Of a stretch of DNA of 64,000 nt, positions 10,345 to 21,576 are shown piece after piece. The stretch's first letter is position 1; the number at the start of each line of letters is the position of its first letter. The stretch is from assembly GCA_963556195.1 (NCBI GenBank), contig OY744528.1:61334161-61398160 (forward strand), given 5' to 3'. The notes beneath the pieces were generated by a model that saw only the letters and a list, made by a program, of their open reading frames with translations, made no database searches and was not told the DNA's origin. Both the position numbers and the translations under genes were made by a program. The stretch is from Sepiola atlantica. Its lineage: Eukaryota > Mollusca > Cephalopoda > Sepiida > Sepiolidae.

Positions 10345-12034
10345 TGAAAATGCTATTTCAAAGTAAGACATGACAGACAAACGAAAATGCTATTTCAAAT
10401 TAAGACATGACAGACAAACGAAAATGCTATTTCAAATTAAGACATGACAGACAAACGAAAATGCTATTTCAAATTAAGACATGACAGATCAACGAAAATG
10501 CTATTTCAAAGTAAGACATGCCAGACAAACGAAAATGCTATTTCAAAGTAAGACATGACAGACAAACGAAAATGCTATTTCAAATTAAGACATGACAGAC
10601 AAACGAAAATGCTATTTCAAATTAAGACATGACAGATCAACGAAAATGCTATTTCAAAGTAAGACATGCCAGACAAACGAAAATGCTATTTCAAATTAAG
10701 ACATGACAGACAAACGAAAATGCTATTTCAAATAAGGACATGACAGATCAACGAAAATGCTATTTCAAATTAAGACATGACAGATCAACGAAAATGCTAT
10801 TTCAAAGTAAGACATGCCAGACAAACGAAAATGCTATTTCAAAGTAAGACATGCCAGACAAACGAAAATGCTATTTCAAATTAAGACATGACAGACAAAC
10901 GAAAATGCTATTTCAAATTAAGACATGACAGATCAACGAAAATGCTATTTCAAAGTAAGACATGCCAGACAAACGAAAATGCTATTTCAAAGTAAGACAT
11001 GCCAGACAAACGAAAATGCTATTTCAAATTAAGACATGACAGACAAACGAAAATGCTATTTCAAATTAAGACATGACAGATCAACGAAAATGCTATTTCA
11101 AAGTAAGACATGACAGACAAACGAAAATGCTATTTCAAATTAAGACATGACAGACAAACGAAAATGCTATTTCAAATTAAGACATGACAGACAAACGAAA
11201 ATGCTATTTCAAATTAAGACATGACAGATCAACGAAAATGCTATTTCAAAGTAAGACATGACAGACAAACGAAAATGCTATTTCAAAGTAAGACATGACA
11301 GACAAACGAAAATGCTATTTCAAATTAAGACATGACAGACCAACGAAAATGCTATTTCAAACTGAGGTATGACAGACCAGTGAAAATGCTATTTCACACT
11401 TAGGTATGACAGACCAGTGAAAATGCTATTTCAAACTGAGGCATGACACACCAACGAAAATGCTATTTCAAACTGAGGCATGACAGACCAACGAAAATGC
11501 TATTTCAAAGTAAGACATGACAGACTAACGAAAATGCTATTTCAAACTGAGGCATGACAGACAAACGAAAATGCTATTTCAAACTGAGGCATGACAGACC
11601 AACGAAAATGCTATTTCAAACTGAGGCATGACAGACCAGTGACAATGCTATTTCAAACTGAGGCATGACAGACAAACGAAAATGCTATTTCAAACTGAGG
11701 CATGATAGACCAACGAAAATGCTATTTCAAACTGAGGCATGATAGACCAGTGAAAATGCTATTTCAAACTGAGGCATGACAGACAAACGAAAATGCTATT
11801 TCAAACTGAGGCATGACAGACCAACGAAAATGCTATTTCAAACTGAGGCATGACAGACCAACGAAAATGCTATTTCAAACTGAGGCATGACAGACCAACG
11901 AAAATGCTATTTCAAACTGAGGCATGACAGACCAACGAAAATGCTATTTCAAACTGAGGCATGACAGACCAACGAAAATGCTATTTCAAACTGAGGCATG
12001 ACAGACCAACGAAAATGCTATTTCAAACTGAGGT
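10345..12034. repeat. 37-bp satellite, about 45 monomers, with 148-bp higher-order repeat
   Basis: Monomers contain ACGAAAATGCTATTTCAAA followed by TTAAGACATGACAGACAA or variants and repeat every 37 bp. The left block (to about 11340) has TAAGACATG-type monomers. The right block (about 11345-12034) has CTGAGGCATGACAGACC-type monomers. In the left block the GATCAAC variant falls at 10483, 10631, 10779, 10927, 11075 and 11223, exactly 148 bp (4 monomers) apart. This is a true higher-order unit. No conserved ORF. Confidence 0.95.
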
Positions 12035-12295
12035 ATGATCTTATTTAATTGCTTCCCATTGCAAACTAACTCCCTCGAGGGGCACACTCTGGTCAAGTAC
12101 AAAAATATCCGAAAACAGACCAATCGGCATTCCCCGGTAGGGGCGCCTCAGGCAACTAGCGATAAATCAACCAAGAAGGAGATAATGCCTGGGAGAGTGC
12201 ACCTCCTAAGATCGAGCAGGATCATACCTCATTTCAACAAAGAAAGGTCTGATGAAGCAAACCAGAATGATTCCAAGGCAAACTTCAGCTGACAT
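12035..12295 (-). mobile_element. U2-SINE family body inserted in satellite
   Basis: It shares GGCATTCCCCGGTAGGGGCG, CCTCAGGC and the GCCTGGGAGAGTGCACCTCC landmark with the full element at 62300-62692, in the same order, so it lies on the minus strand. The U2 head is missing. Satellite sequence resumes on its right side. Confidence 0.65.
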
Positions 12296-12350
12296 GACAG
12301 ACTAGCAAAAATTTTATTTCAAACTCAGATGTTACAGACCAACTGATGGA
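12296..12350. repeat. Diverged 37-bp satellite monomers
   Basis: ACATGACAGACTAGCAAAAA and TTTTATTTCAAACTCAGA continue the satellite beyond the SINE insertion with many changes. Confidence 0.6.
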
Positions 12351-12499
12351 CAGAGCTTTTTATGTTAGATGCTTATACGCATCTAAAATAAGATGCATCC
12401 ATTCAATGGGCACATCTAGATACTATTAAAAAGTGATGGTGTTTGGGGAATGTGTCTGTTTGTACACAAATAGAAACATGTGATTGATTAATAAAAATG

Positions 12500-12600
12500 G
12501 AATAGGCAGAGTACACATAACTAAGGCAGTAGTTTTTACAATATCAATACTCGAGTTCGAATCTTATGTAAGTCTAAAGAATTATTTTTAACTGGATACC
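12500..12600 (+). mobile_element. tRNA-like SINE fragment
   Basis: A strong B box (GAGTTCGAATC) at about 12554-12564 sits behind a poorly conserved A-box region. No 3' body was matched elsewhere. Confidence 0.4.
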
Positions 12601-12971
12601 TATTTTATAAATTTAAACATAAAAACATAAAAAACATTACATAAACATTTTTTTAAACTAAGTGACCAATTTTATTTTTGATAATCCGCAAAAAGTAGAC
12701 ATAAAGGGTATTCAGCATTAGTTCAAAGCAAATTCTTTTTGCTTGAAAACAATTTCAAACAATAATTAAGGTTAAGATTAAAAACAATACATAAATGCAT
12801 CATCATAGTTACTTACTCTCTAAATACTAACTAGAGTAGTTTTTTCACAAAATTTCAAATTTTTTTCTTCGTACTGGCTTTAAAGCGGTAAAAACAAGGT
12901 AAAGATAGAAATTAACATACCCAGGTACTGCACAAACACCACTCAAGGAGTGGGTATAACTTAGTTTAGTA

Positions 12972-13002
12972 ATTAAAATGCTATTTCAAACTGACAACAT
13001 GA
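12972..13002. repeat. Orphan satellite monomer
   Basis: AAAATGCTATTTCAAACTGA followed by ACATGAC is a single 37-bp-family monomer about 1 kb beyond the main array, followed by a GACTGACCGACC run. Confidence 0.6.
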
Positions 13003-13084
13003 CTGACTGACCGACCGACACTCAATGATGTGTTGAAGAGAAAAGTTTAATTAAGGGTGTATGTCATTATATGGTGGCTCTATG

Positions 13085-14235
13085 TCCCCTCCTTGTTTCC
13101 CTAAGGAAATCTTTGTTGAATTAATGTTGTTGCACACAAAGTCCATTTAATTTAGCTATAACAACATCATGTATAGCCAGATTGATGGGGTTGTATGGAG
13201 AGTCCCTTAGCCCTAGCATTAGCAGACATTTTGTCGGCTATTATGAGAGCATACTATTTAACTCATTTGTTAAGCCTAGTGTCTGTGTCAGATACATTGA
13301 CACTTTTATTACTTTCTCCTTTCATAGTGAAGCTTTGCTTTTCCATAATAAGCTTGAATTGCTTCATGAAGCTTTAAGTTTCACTGTGGAAGTTGAGAAA
13401 TATAATTGCCTCCAGTTTTTTGGATGTTTTTATTGGGAGATATAGGGGAGGGGGGTCCTAACTAGCGTTTATAGCAAACCCACATTTAAGTGTCTTTACT
13501 TGAATTGGTGCTCTTTTGCACCCAAAACTAAGAAGTTAGGTTTAATTTATACCTTAGTGCACCGAGCCCTCATGATTTGTTCTCTCAACAGACTTCATGC
13601 GGAATTGGACAAAATTAGTGAAAACCTTATTAGTAACAGCTATCCGGATGACCTAATTTCGGACTGTATCAAAAACAAAGTTGCAGAATTAAGGCTCCCA
13701 GATCTTTTGGTTCCCCAAGGTGTCCAGTTTATCTCAAACTACCTTAATCCCTAAAAGTGTAATTGTTTGCTTCTTTTCTGTTTCTTTACATTTGGGTTTT
13801 GCTACAAAATCTGCTTTTCGCTCTTTCTCCAAAGGCCGTCTGCCTTATATCAAAAATAGTAACATTGTATACGAATTTAATTGCCAGTGCAATGCTGGTT
13901 ATATTTTTTCAGCGGACAAAATTACATTTGGAGACCGGAATAAATCAGCATATCCCATCTAAAATTAGACAGGGTAGACCTGTTTTCTTTTCTGGCACAC
14001 CTTTTCTTCGGTTTTGGAATCTTCTATTGGCCAGCATTTAGCTAAAAATGCTTGCTGTGCCAATAAGTATAAAATAGAGTGATGTAAGGTCTTGCATAGG
14101 GCGGATTCCATCTATCATTTGAAAATCTTGGAATCTCTTACTATAACTTGTGTAAGCCTTCTCTTTGTAAGCAGAAAAACTTCGTCAGATCTCTGATTCT
14201 TTTTGGGGAAAGTTAGTTGGCCTGTTTTTTTTTTT
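13085..14235 (+). mobile_element. Penelope-like element (RT plus GIY-YIG), inactive
   Basis: In shifting frames the order of a Penelope-like polyprotein is visible. First comes IFVELM before a MYSQIDGV motif (RT motif B, about 13170-13190), with ALADI at 13211. Then VRYIDTF replaces the catalytic YxDD at about 13290. An ALSFTVEVE segment follows near 13370-13400, then KKLGLIYTLVHRALMICS (thumb linker, 13530-13590), then IVYEFNCQCNAGYI and HIPSKIRQG of the GIY-YIG endonuclease (13860-13975). Frameshifts at about 13445, 13750 and 13930, and the loss of the second catalytic Asp, make it dead. The 5' part of the RT is missing. Confidence 0.8.
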
Positions 14236-14950
14236 CGGCTTTCAAAACTAACTGGCTTTTTAAACGTTTTTAATCGATTCATTAAATTATCTATTTAAAA
14301 ACGGTTATATCCCACATCTCATCGACATTTACGTTCCCCAATTTTGCTCTTTCTCGTTTATTATATATTTTGTTTAACAACCATTGTCTCCTGACGAGAT
14401 GTTGATCAAAAGAGTCCTCTTTTTTTTTAACTATTTATACATTTTATACCTTGAAACATATGTTTATATTATATATATATACACACTAGAATATATTCAT
14501 TATTTAAAATTCTTACATGGAGCTCTAAAAATTAATTCGGTTTTTAACTTGCAAAAAAAAAAAGAGAGAAGCTTAATATTCCCCATGTGATAAAACAGAG
14601 CTTAATATGTATGTGTTTTAAAGTAGTCAACGTTGTTATTGGCTATATAATAATGTACTTCGCAACAATTTAAAAAATTAATTAGTCCGAACCAGACGAC
14701 TGGTAATGTGAAACATTTTTAAATAATAACACAAAAATAAAAATTATCATTTCAGAATATAATAGGAATTGTCCACTTTCTAATAAAAGTTTTATTTCTT
14801 TTTCTGCATAAATTTTAAAATGTGCAAACAAATAAAAACTAAAATCTGAAACTTCACTTGTTTAATTAAAAAATGATGTTGTGTTAATTCATCTTCATAA
14901 GATGTTCAGATTTGATTAGAACAAATCTTGTCAGCCAGAACTAAATACAC
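14236..14950. other. AT-rich sequence, possible PLE 3' tail
   Basis: A poly-T/C-rich stretch follows the PLE, with CTCCTGACGAG at about 14388. No complete ribozyme fold was found there. The rest is unassigned AT-rich sequence. Confidence 0.35.
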
Positions 14951-14956
14951 GAAAGA

Positions 14957-15215
14957 ATTGCAGGTTCAGATGAAAGAAATGCAGATTCAGATGAAAGAAG
15001 TGCAGGTTCAGACGAAAGAATTGCAGATTCAGATGAAAAAGTGCAGGTTCAGATGAAAGAAATGCAGGTTCAGATGAAAGAATTGCAGGTTCAGATGAAA
15101 GAAGTGCAGGTTCAGATGAAAGAATTGCAGATTCAGATGAAAGAAGTGCAGGTTCAGATGAAAGAAATGCAAATTCAGATGAAAGAAATGCAGGTTCAGA
15201 TGAAAGAAATACTAA
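14957..15215 (+). repeat. 21-bp minisatellite encoding heptads
   Basis: About 12 units of GCAGGTTCAGATGAAAGAAN repeat every 21 bp. In one frame (15041-15283) they read as 7-residue units M/L/V-Q-V/I-Q-M-K-E, with hydrophobic residues at fixed positions as in a coiled coil. One unit at about 15036 lacks a base and breaks the frame. The frame ends soon after the array, inside the adjacent SINE. No flanking gene was recognised, so I treat it as a repeat and not a proven gene. Confidence 0.85.
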
Positions 15216-15274
15216 GTGAGCAATGTAAGTGTAACAAATTCTATCACAAATATGACTTCCTGTTCCAGAATTTC

Positions 15275-15625
15275 TTTAGATGATGATTTATAATGCTGTA
15301 TTATTTGGATTATTCGGACTACTCTTCTCATCTTGGATGTTATTGTCACAACGTTTTGGCCGATGTAACCTCCAACCTTCTTTAGGTGCATCTTGTCAAA
15401 TCTCTACAGAATTTCGAACTGAATCCTTTATTTAATCTACTCTCATAGATTGTTCTCGTTCCATCAGTCATAACCTGGTAGAAAGTCTTCAGTAATGTTT
15501 TTTATAAATGTTATTCTTAATTAGTATCGCCTCTAGTAAGGATTGAACCTTCAACCTTCAAAAGATTGTAACTGATTATTACTTAACAACTTTATCCGTT
15601 GTGCGCTAGTTCGACATAAAGATTC
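15275..15625 (-). mobile_element. tRNA-headed SINE with hammerhead-like motif
   Basis: On the minus strand the head has an A-box-like TAGCGCACAACGG (about 15601-15613) and a B box GGTTCAATCC (about 15541-15550). The body follows and contains a TAAAGAAGGTT ... AAAACGTTGTGA motif at about 15340-15390. It aligns along its length with the split SINE at 6440-7592. Confidence 0.65.
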
Positions 15626-15629
15626 CTGA

Positions 15630-16015
15630 GTACAACGAGACACATCGGAAGAAGGTTGTGCGAATAACATTCAAGATGAAAGCAGAAGAAGAATGCGAAT
15701 AATACAAATATGACTTCCTACAACAAATGATTTTCAAATAAAATAAATCTGTTCTGCCTGAAAAGCTGAATGAAGTTTTGCATGAAAGATTGTCACAATT
15801 TTATTTCATTCAAATTATTAATAACAATGGAAAATGTAAAACACAAAAGGCAATTCTATCCAGGATTTGTTTTTCCTTTAATGATGCAATCTATTTCCTG
15901 TTGTAAAATATTTACATATAATTCATCTTGTTTCAAAATAACTGACATCAATGTTGGCAATCCTTAAGCAAAATGTAAGAAAAAGGGAAAAAAATAAATC
16001 ATAGATTTACATATA
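15630..16015. other. Unassigned AT-rich sequence
   Basis: Nothing recognised. Confidence 0.4.
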
Positions 16016-16019
16016 CTAG

Positions 16020-16520
16020 AAAAAATGTCACCCATTGAGCTCGGGTTAGATTGTTTGAATCAGGAAAAAGTGAGTTTGCAAAGTCAGTTAGAAAAAATAA
16101 AAAGACACATCCAAAATTATTCTTTCTGTTCATTATATTTTTCTCTTTATGTAGCTATTAATACTTGTGATATTTCCTATTCTTTATAATGAACTATTCC
16201 AATCTTAAGTTTTATAGTTCTATTGCCGTTGACTGTTAATAAACGGAGGGAGAGGGGGAGAGAGAGAGATAGGCAATGTATAAAATAAGAGCAGGAGGGG
16301 GTCAAACAACATATAGTAAGAGAGGTTAAGAGTAATAGACAGAAACGTAGTAAGACATAGTAGTGACTTAATTGCAAATTACAGTTAATTAGAACTATTC
16401 CAATGGAATTTTTTTTCAACTATAACTCAATGTTTTAGTAAGTATTGTGTGTGATTAAAATACATATGGAAAAAAAATCCGTAGAGAAACAAACGTTGAT
16501 TAATTCAACTTTACTATAAT
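16020..16520 (+). repeat. Dispersed repeat A, copy 2
   Basis: Partner of 2845-3225. It is longer because of a roughly 190-bp segment (16204-16391) flanked by the 13-bp direct repeat GAACTATTCCAAT at 16191 and 16392. Confidence 0.6.
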
Positions 16521-16716
16521 AATAGATACTTTTTATCTGTATTTTTATTTGCATTTTTATTTGTATTCTTATTTGTATAAGTTGATTTTTGGTGTATTAT
16601 TGCGTTGGCTTCCTCATCTTTATTTTGTGTTATCGAATTTATTTGGTATGAAAGTTTCTATAATTTTAGATATTATGAAGGTATTATAAATATATGAGTA
16701 AAAATATGTGAGTATG

Positions 16717-16744
16717 TTTATATATATATATATATATATATATA
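16717..16744. repeat. (TA)n microsatellite
   Basis: Uninterrupted TA run. Confidence 0.9.
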
Positions 16745-16899
16745 CCTCAATGTCCGTGTGTATGTGTGTGTTCCCTATAGTAAAAAAGGTTAGAGAATCT
16801 ATATAAAATCTAAAAGTATATTCTTATGTAAGATTAATTGTGGAAGATAATTGAAGTATATCATCTACTATTATAGATATAGTCTAGAAAATCTACTAA

Positions 16900-17240
16900 A
16901 TTAGGCACACAGTCAAAGTTGGCATATATTCCATCCTTTGTCTGGATTGTGATAGAGTCTACATTAGGGAGACCCAATACAACCTAGACAAGAGAATTTA
17001 TGAGCACAAAAGAGCCATCAAAACTAACAACACATTCAACGCCTTATGCTCTCATATGATCATCGTTTTTACTTTCAAAACGCCACTTCAATTAAACCTA
17101 TACAAAACAAAGCTACACGACGATTAATCGAATCAGGTTTCATAGCCCACTAAACAAAGAATGGGCTTCTATTGTTTCCCCCACCTATCTAAAGCTATTA
17201 TCAATAAAAGCAATATAAACTTAGACACCAGATCCCTGTT
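16900..17240 (+). mobile_element. Penelope-like element, GIY-YIG end
   Basis: The frame beginning near 16920 reads YSILCLDCDRVYIRETQYNL, matching the start of a Penelope GIY-YIG domain (V-Y-x-I-x-C and V-Y-I-G-E-T). KRIYEHKRAIK and an NALCSH segment with the domain's conserved basic and His residues follow. After a frame change come the ATSIKPIQNK and RLIESGFIA pieces typical of the C-terminus. The Gly of the YIG motif is Arg here, and frameshifts show it is dead. No RT domain is present, so this is a 5'-truncated copy. Confidence 0.75.
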
Positions 17241-17330
17241 TTTTTTGTTTTGCTCTTATCTTCTCCTTTTGCTAATACGACATCTATGTATATTTTGTAT
17301 ATATATTTCGAGTACATATATGCATACATG

Positions 17331-17334
<4 letters not shown>

Positions 17335-17368
<34 letters not shown>
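17335..17368. repeat. (TA)n microsatellite flanked by inverted AAAAGCATG
   Basis: TA run with CATGCTTTTATA to the left and its complement TATAAAAGCATG to the right, giving a perfect long hairpin. Confidence 0.85.
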
Positions 17369-17372
<4 letters not shown>

Positions 17373-17489
17373 CATGTATATGTGTATTTGTATGTATTCC
17401 CTCTCTACATAGATTTTAATTTGTTATACCCTATCAGTATATATATTCCCCAAAATTACAGATCTCGTTTTTTGTCACTTTTAGCTTTT

Positions 17490-17535
17490 TGTCTATTGAT
17501 AAAGCTCACGCAACAACTGAGCGAAACATTGAGTT
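17490..17535 (+). ncRNA. Degenerate hammerhead-like motif in PLE tail
   Basis: ATTGATAAAGCTCA, a short loop, then TGAGCGAAACATTGAG. A GCTCA/TGAGC stem is followed by GAAA, as in hammerhead stem II, but the CUGANGA box is degraded. It lies about 250 bp past the PLE coding end. Confidence 0.4.
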
Positions 17536-17599
17536 TTAGGTTTTCTGCTTTTCCATTTTAATACATACCATCAGATTTATTTTATTCTTTTTATTTATC

Positions 17600-17632
<33 letters not shown>

Positions 17633-17745
17633 TATATACATGTGTGTGTATGCAAATATTCACCTAGTTGTAGTACTATGAGTGAGATTGAGTTGGATAG
17701 AAATAAAATATATATCATATATATATATATATATATATATAAATC
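17600..17745. repeat. Two (TA)n microsatellites
   Basis: TA runs at about 17600-17625 and 17715-17740 separated by sequence containing GTGTGTGTATG. Confidence 0.85.
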
Positions 17746-17959
17746 AAATCGATATGTTAACTGTTAGAACATTCAAAAACTGTCTCAGTGAAAGAATGTA
17801 TTTAAAAAAAGGTTTAAACATTTAAAACATTATTTTAATTGGTATTTTTAGATTTAAAATAATTTTTAAAAAATGGGATTTGCTTCGATTCGTTAAAACC
17901 ATTTTTCCATTTCTCAGAAACATTAAGAAACGTAGCATCAACAAGTATTTTTTTTAAGA

Positions 17960-18030
17960 ACACTGTGACAATATTGTCGACTGGCCGTCGGTTGGATTCG
18001 AACTCGAGACTTTTTTTTTTGCTTTTGGGA
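17960..18030 (-). mobile_element. tRNA-like SINE fragment
   Basis: On the minus strand GAGTTCGAATCC is a perfect B box at about 17995-18006, with no matching A box. Confidence 0.4.
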
Positions 18031-20320
18031 ATTCCAGATTATTTTTTTTATTATTAACTAGAGGGAATGCCTATCTCCAATAAGAGAGAAAAGAATTGTT
18101 TTCTTCTTGGGAGTTGGTAGGTGAGAAATAACTTATGGTAGAGATACAAAGACGATATCATCCATCATTGCCAGATGAGATTTCTCTTGTTGATATTTTG
18201 AGCAGATTAAAAGTTCCCCATAGTGCATTGACAACAAGTAATGGCGACTCGGGAAGATATAATCAGCTGAACAAGAGATAGCATAAGAACAAAATGTTTT
18301 TCTTAAATCGTTAATGCCCAAAATAATTAAAGTGGTGTTTCTTGGAATGTTATCATTGTTTCTGCCGAAAAAAATTGGTTGAAGGAGAAATGGGTCATGT
18401 GGTCACTGTGACAAGGAAGTGGGCATCGAGTTGTCGACATTCCCATTTTAATGGACATAGGTTAAGATAACGAGCGCCCGGGAATGAACACATATTTTGC
18501 AAACAGATAAAAACTAAATTGTTCTACGGGGACTCCTCCCTCCATAAACACACACACATTGCCAGCTAGTGTGACCATGTGGAATGATGGGGGAGGTGAA
18601 GTGTCTGTGGAATGACATTCTCCATATTTGTAGGTTAATGAAAATATATTTTCTTCACTGTGAATGAGTTTCAAAGGAAGGGGGGATCTCCTCCCTCCCA
18701 CTCAGATAACAGTGGGAGATGGAGACGGATGAGGAAGAAGACGAGGGGGGGGGCAGATTTAAGATACACTTGGCAATTTCTGAGTTATAATAGTGAATTT
18801 GAAAATCCCTAACATGGAAAGTAATGCTAATAAGAATTTTTTTTTTTCGTTGTTGAATTGAATTTTGTTGGAGGAGAGGGGTGAGGTCCCGCCCAGTCTC
18901 AACACACCTAATTCTCAATAAAAGAAAAGTGTAACAGGCATTCAAAACCTCGACTTTGCTCGCCCATCAAATCCACGGCAGTGGGAAATAAAAAACCCTA
19001 GACTGCGGGTTGATGTCACCAGATCATGATCATCCTAACTTAGTAATATTGCTGGTCCAAAACACAGACATTAGAAGTTAGAAGTTTTTTAGCAGTCTTT
19101 TATCTTTTACCTTAATTATCTTTTATACAAAAACACACATTAGAATTTGTCCCTCATTTTTTTTTTTTGCTTGAAATTGCCTTCACCCCTCAGAGGTAAA
19201 AACTTTGAAGACCAGTGCCAGCCGATTACCCTCTTGATCAAATCACAACATTGGGAGAGTGGTAAACGAAGGACCTTTCTTTATCAGTACACCAATCCTT
19301 TCTGCAGACAGGTATTGAGTGACAAACCGAAAACCAGGAACGGTCAACTTCGGAGACGTCACGAGAGGCTGCATTTTAATGGTGCCCCACAGAAGGAGGT
19401 ACAGTTCAGTGGTACCATGCAGGGGTGGGATACACACAACCACACTGGCATTTTTTTGTTATTATTTGACCTCATATTGAAAATATAATTTTTGACTTTT
19501 CTTGCAGGACAAAAATTGTAAACATGACGATATTTTCTCTAAGAACCCTTTCGAGCAGTATCTCCACACGAGCAAGCCGGGTGAATACCGTGAATATAAG
19601 ATATATATATATAGAGAGAGTGTTTTTTGCTTTCTTTTTGGTGTAAATTGAAGTTTTTTGGAAATTCTTATTGGTTTATTTTTTTCTAGGTACTTACAAA
19701 AATTCTGTTCTGATGGGATCCGATGTTTTTAAAAATGTTATAAATCTTTGTAGGACTTAAAATGAATATTGCCTTGAAACAGCTGTAAATAACTTTAATA
19801 CTGTGTGCATACTCTTTATTTGTAACATGATTTGAAAATGATTTAAATCGTCAAAAATACATATGTGTATATATTTTTATGTATTGGCAAGAAAAGATAG
19901 CTTTGAGAAGAGCAATGTTCTCCTACACTCTCTCAAACGATCCCTCATCACAAAGTGATTACTGAAGAACAACCATCTATGGCATTTTTAAAGATTGATA
20001 AAGGCGGATGACGGGGGGGGGGGGGAATAAATACATTTTTCCACAAGTTGGATTTTCTTTTAATCATTTAAATAGACACAATGACAGCCAGCCTCGTTTA
20101 TGAATAAATATTTACAAAACCGGATATTTCTGACAATGTATCATAAAACCTGATTGCAATTAAACAGGAACTTTGGTTCGATAAGTCAGTCAAAGTTTTC
20201 CTCTGGAAGTAATAGACAAATTAGCAACCGATATAAAATTTCAAACCTAATCTTTATTCTCGATTTTTAAAATTTCAAAAATGGAAACAAGAGAAATGAT
20301 GATTTGACATTAAAGAAAGA
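18031..20320. other. Mixed unique sequence without recognised genes
   Basis: Several frames of 60-110 codons exist (for example 18462-18945 minus, 19147-19488 plus), but none has a recognisable domain and most run through purine or pyrimidine tracts. A GC-richer block at about 19190-19440 stands out slightly and may be a decayed element. Confidence 0.4.
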
Positions 20321-20322
20321 AA

Positions 20323-20324
<2 letters not shown>

Positions 20325-20356
<32 letters not shown>
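20325..20356. repeat. (TA)n microsatellite
   Basis: TA run. Confidence 0.9.
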
Positions 20357-20359
<3 letters not shown>

Positions 20360-21540
20360 AACTTATTTATATAAACATTACTGGCTACACCTGTCCCAAC
20401 TTAATTCCACCATCTTACTGACCTCTGTACTACCATAAACATTTAAGTCAAATCAAAATTGTTTTTTTTTCTATTTTTTGCTGTTTTATTCATTAATTTG
20501 GGTAGATTTTTTTAAAAGTGGGTTTGTATATATTTTTTAATCTATCTGAGCTAAAAACACAGACACACACACATAAATAAATATATAAAGATAGAAAGTT
20601 TAATGAAATAAAAATAATGACACTAAACACATAACATTCACTTTTAGATTTCTTATAAAACCATTAAAACAAGATTTCTGTTTTCTTAAGAATATTTTTT
20701 TTCTCTTTTGGTATTAGGTTTTATTGTAGAATGTTTGTTGTTTGTTGTTTGTTGTTTTTTTAAGAATTTGTGTTTTGCTGGTGGAGGTTATATTAATTGT
20801 TTGTTGGATTATCTGTTGTCAGTCTTGAGGAACGGGTTGTCTTTTGACTGTTTATGTTTGTCTTTCAGAGAAATTGTTTTGCCGAAAGATTTTCTAGATA
20901 AAATAACTCCACTACACATTGTAAATATGCAATAATTATTCAGATATATTAAATATAGCAGACTGGACAGATAAAATATAATACAAACTGTTCAAAGTGA
21001 ATTTGAAGAGAAAGACCTTTTAAGGAGAAGCTTTCATTTTTGTATGAAGTAAATGAAGATTTCGATCATTTGAGGCAAAAGAAATTATCATTAAGACATG
21101 GTCTGAGGTGCCGGTTACGTTTGTTTCCGGTCACTGAAAAAAAATTCTTGTAAGAAAGGATTTATCTTTCAGAGATTGATTTTAGTCTCAACAGATATCT
21201 TTAAAGTACATCTCATAGGCTATGTACGGTTTATTGAGGTGGAATTCAATAGTTTCGGAAATATTTGGGCATTTATGGCAAAAATTCACCAAAAATACAC
21301 CATTTTTAGTGACAATTTTTCTAGAAAATCCACCTTCCAGGTCATGTCAATAATGGCCTAGATGAGTCAAACCAAGTATCTGTGTCTGCATTATCTTTCA
21401 AAATGTACAAATTTTAAAATGACAAACGTTAGAGGCTGAATAGAATTTTACTGAAATATGTTTTCTGACCCTCCAAATTCATGATTTGTAAAAAAAAAAG
21501 AAAGTCTGGTAATTTGTAAAAATAATTAAACACACCTTAT
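20357..21540. other. Unassigned AT-rich sequence
   Basis: Contains a TTGTTTG-type short repeat at about 20735-20760. The frame at 20708-20935 has no recognisable similarity. Confidence 0.4.
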
Positions 21541-21541
21541 G

Positions 21542-21544
<3 letters not shown>

Positions 21545-21571
<27 letters not shown>
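21545..21571. repeat. (AT)n microsatellite at the LINE 3' end
   Basis: TA run just beyond the LINE 3' end on the minus strand. It may be the insertion site or the tail of the element. Confidence 0.9.

Positions 21572-21574
<3 letters not shown>

Positions 21575-21576
<2 letters not shown>

Noticed and set aside
14384..14420. Hammerhead ribozyme after the PLE at 13 kb (CTGACGAG present)
   Set aside because: No GAAA box with a complementary stem II follows.
18462..18945. Pair of minus-strand ORFs (79 and 96 codons)
   Set aside because: Overlapping frames with Pro/Ser runs from pyrimidine tracts and no domain.
19147..19488. Plus-strand ORF of 113 codons in a GC-richer block
   Set aside because: No recognisable family and no repeat partner. 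It could be an unknown element, but it is not supportable as a gene.
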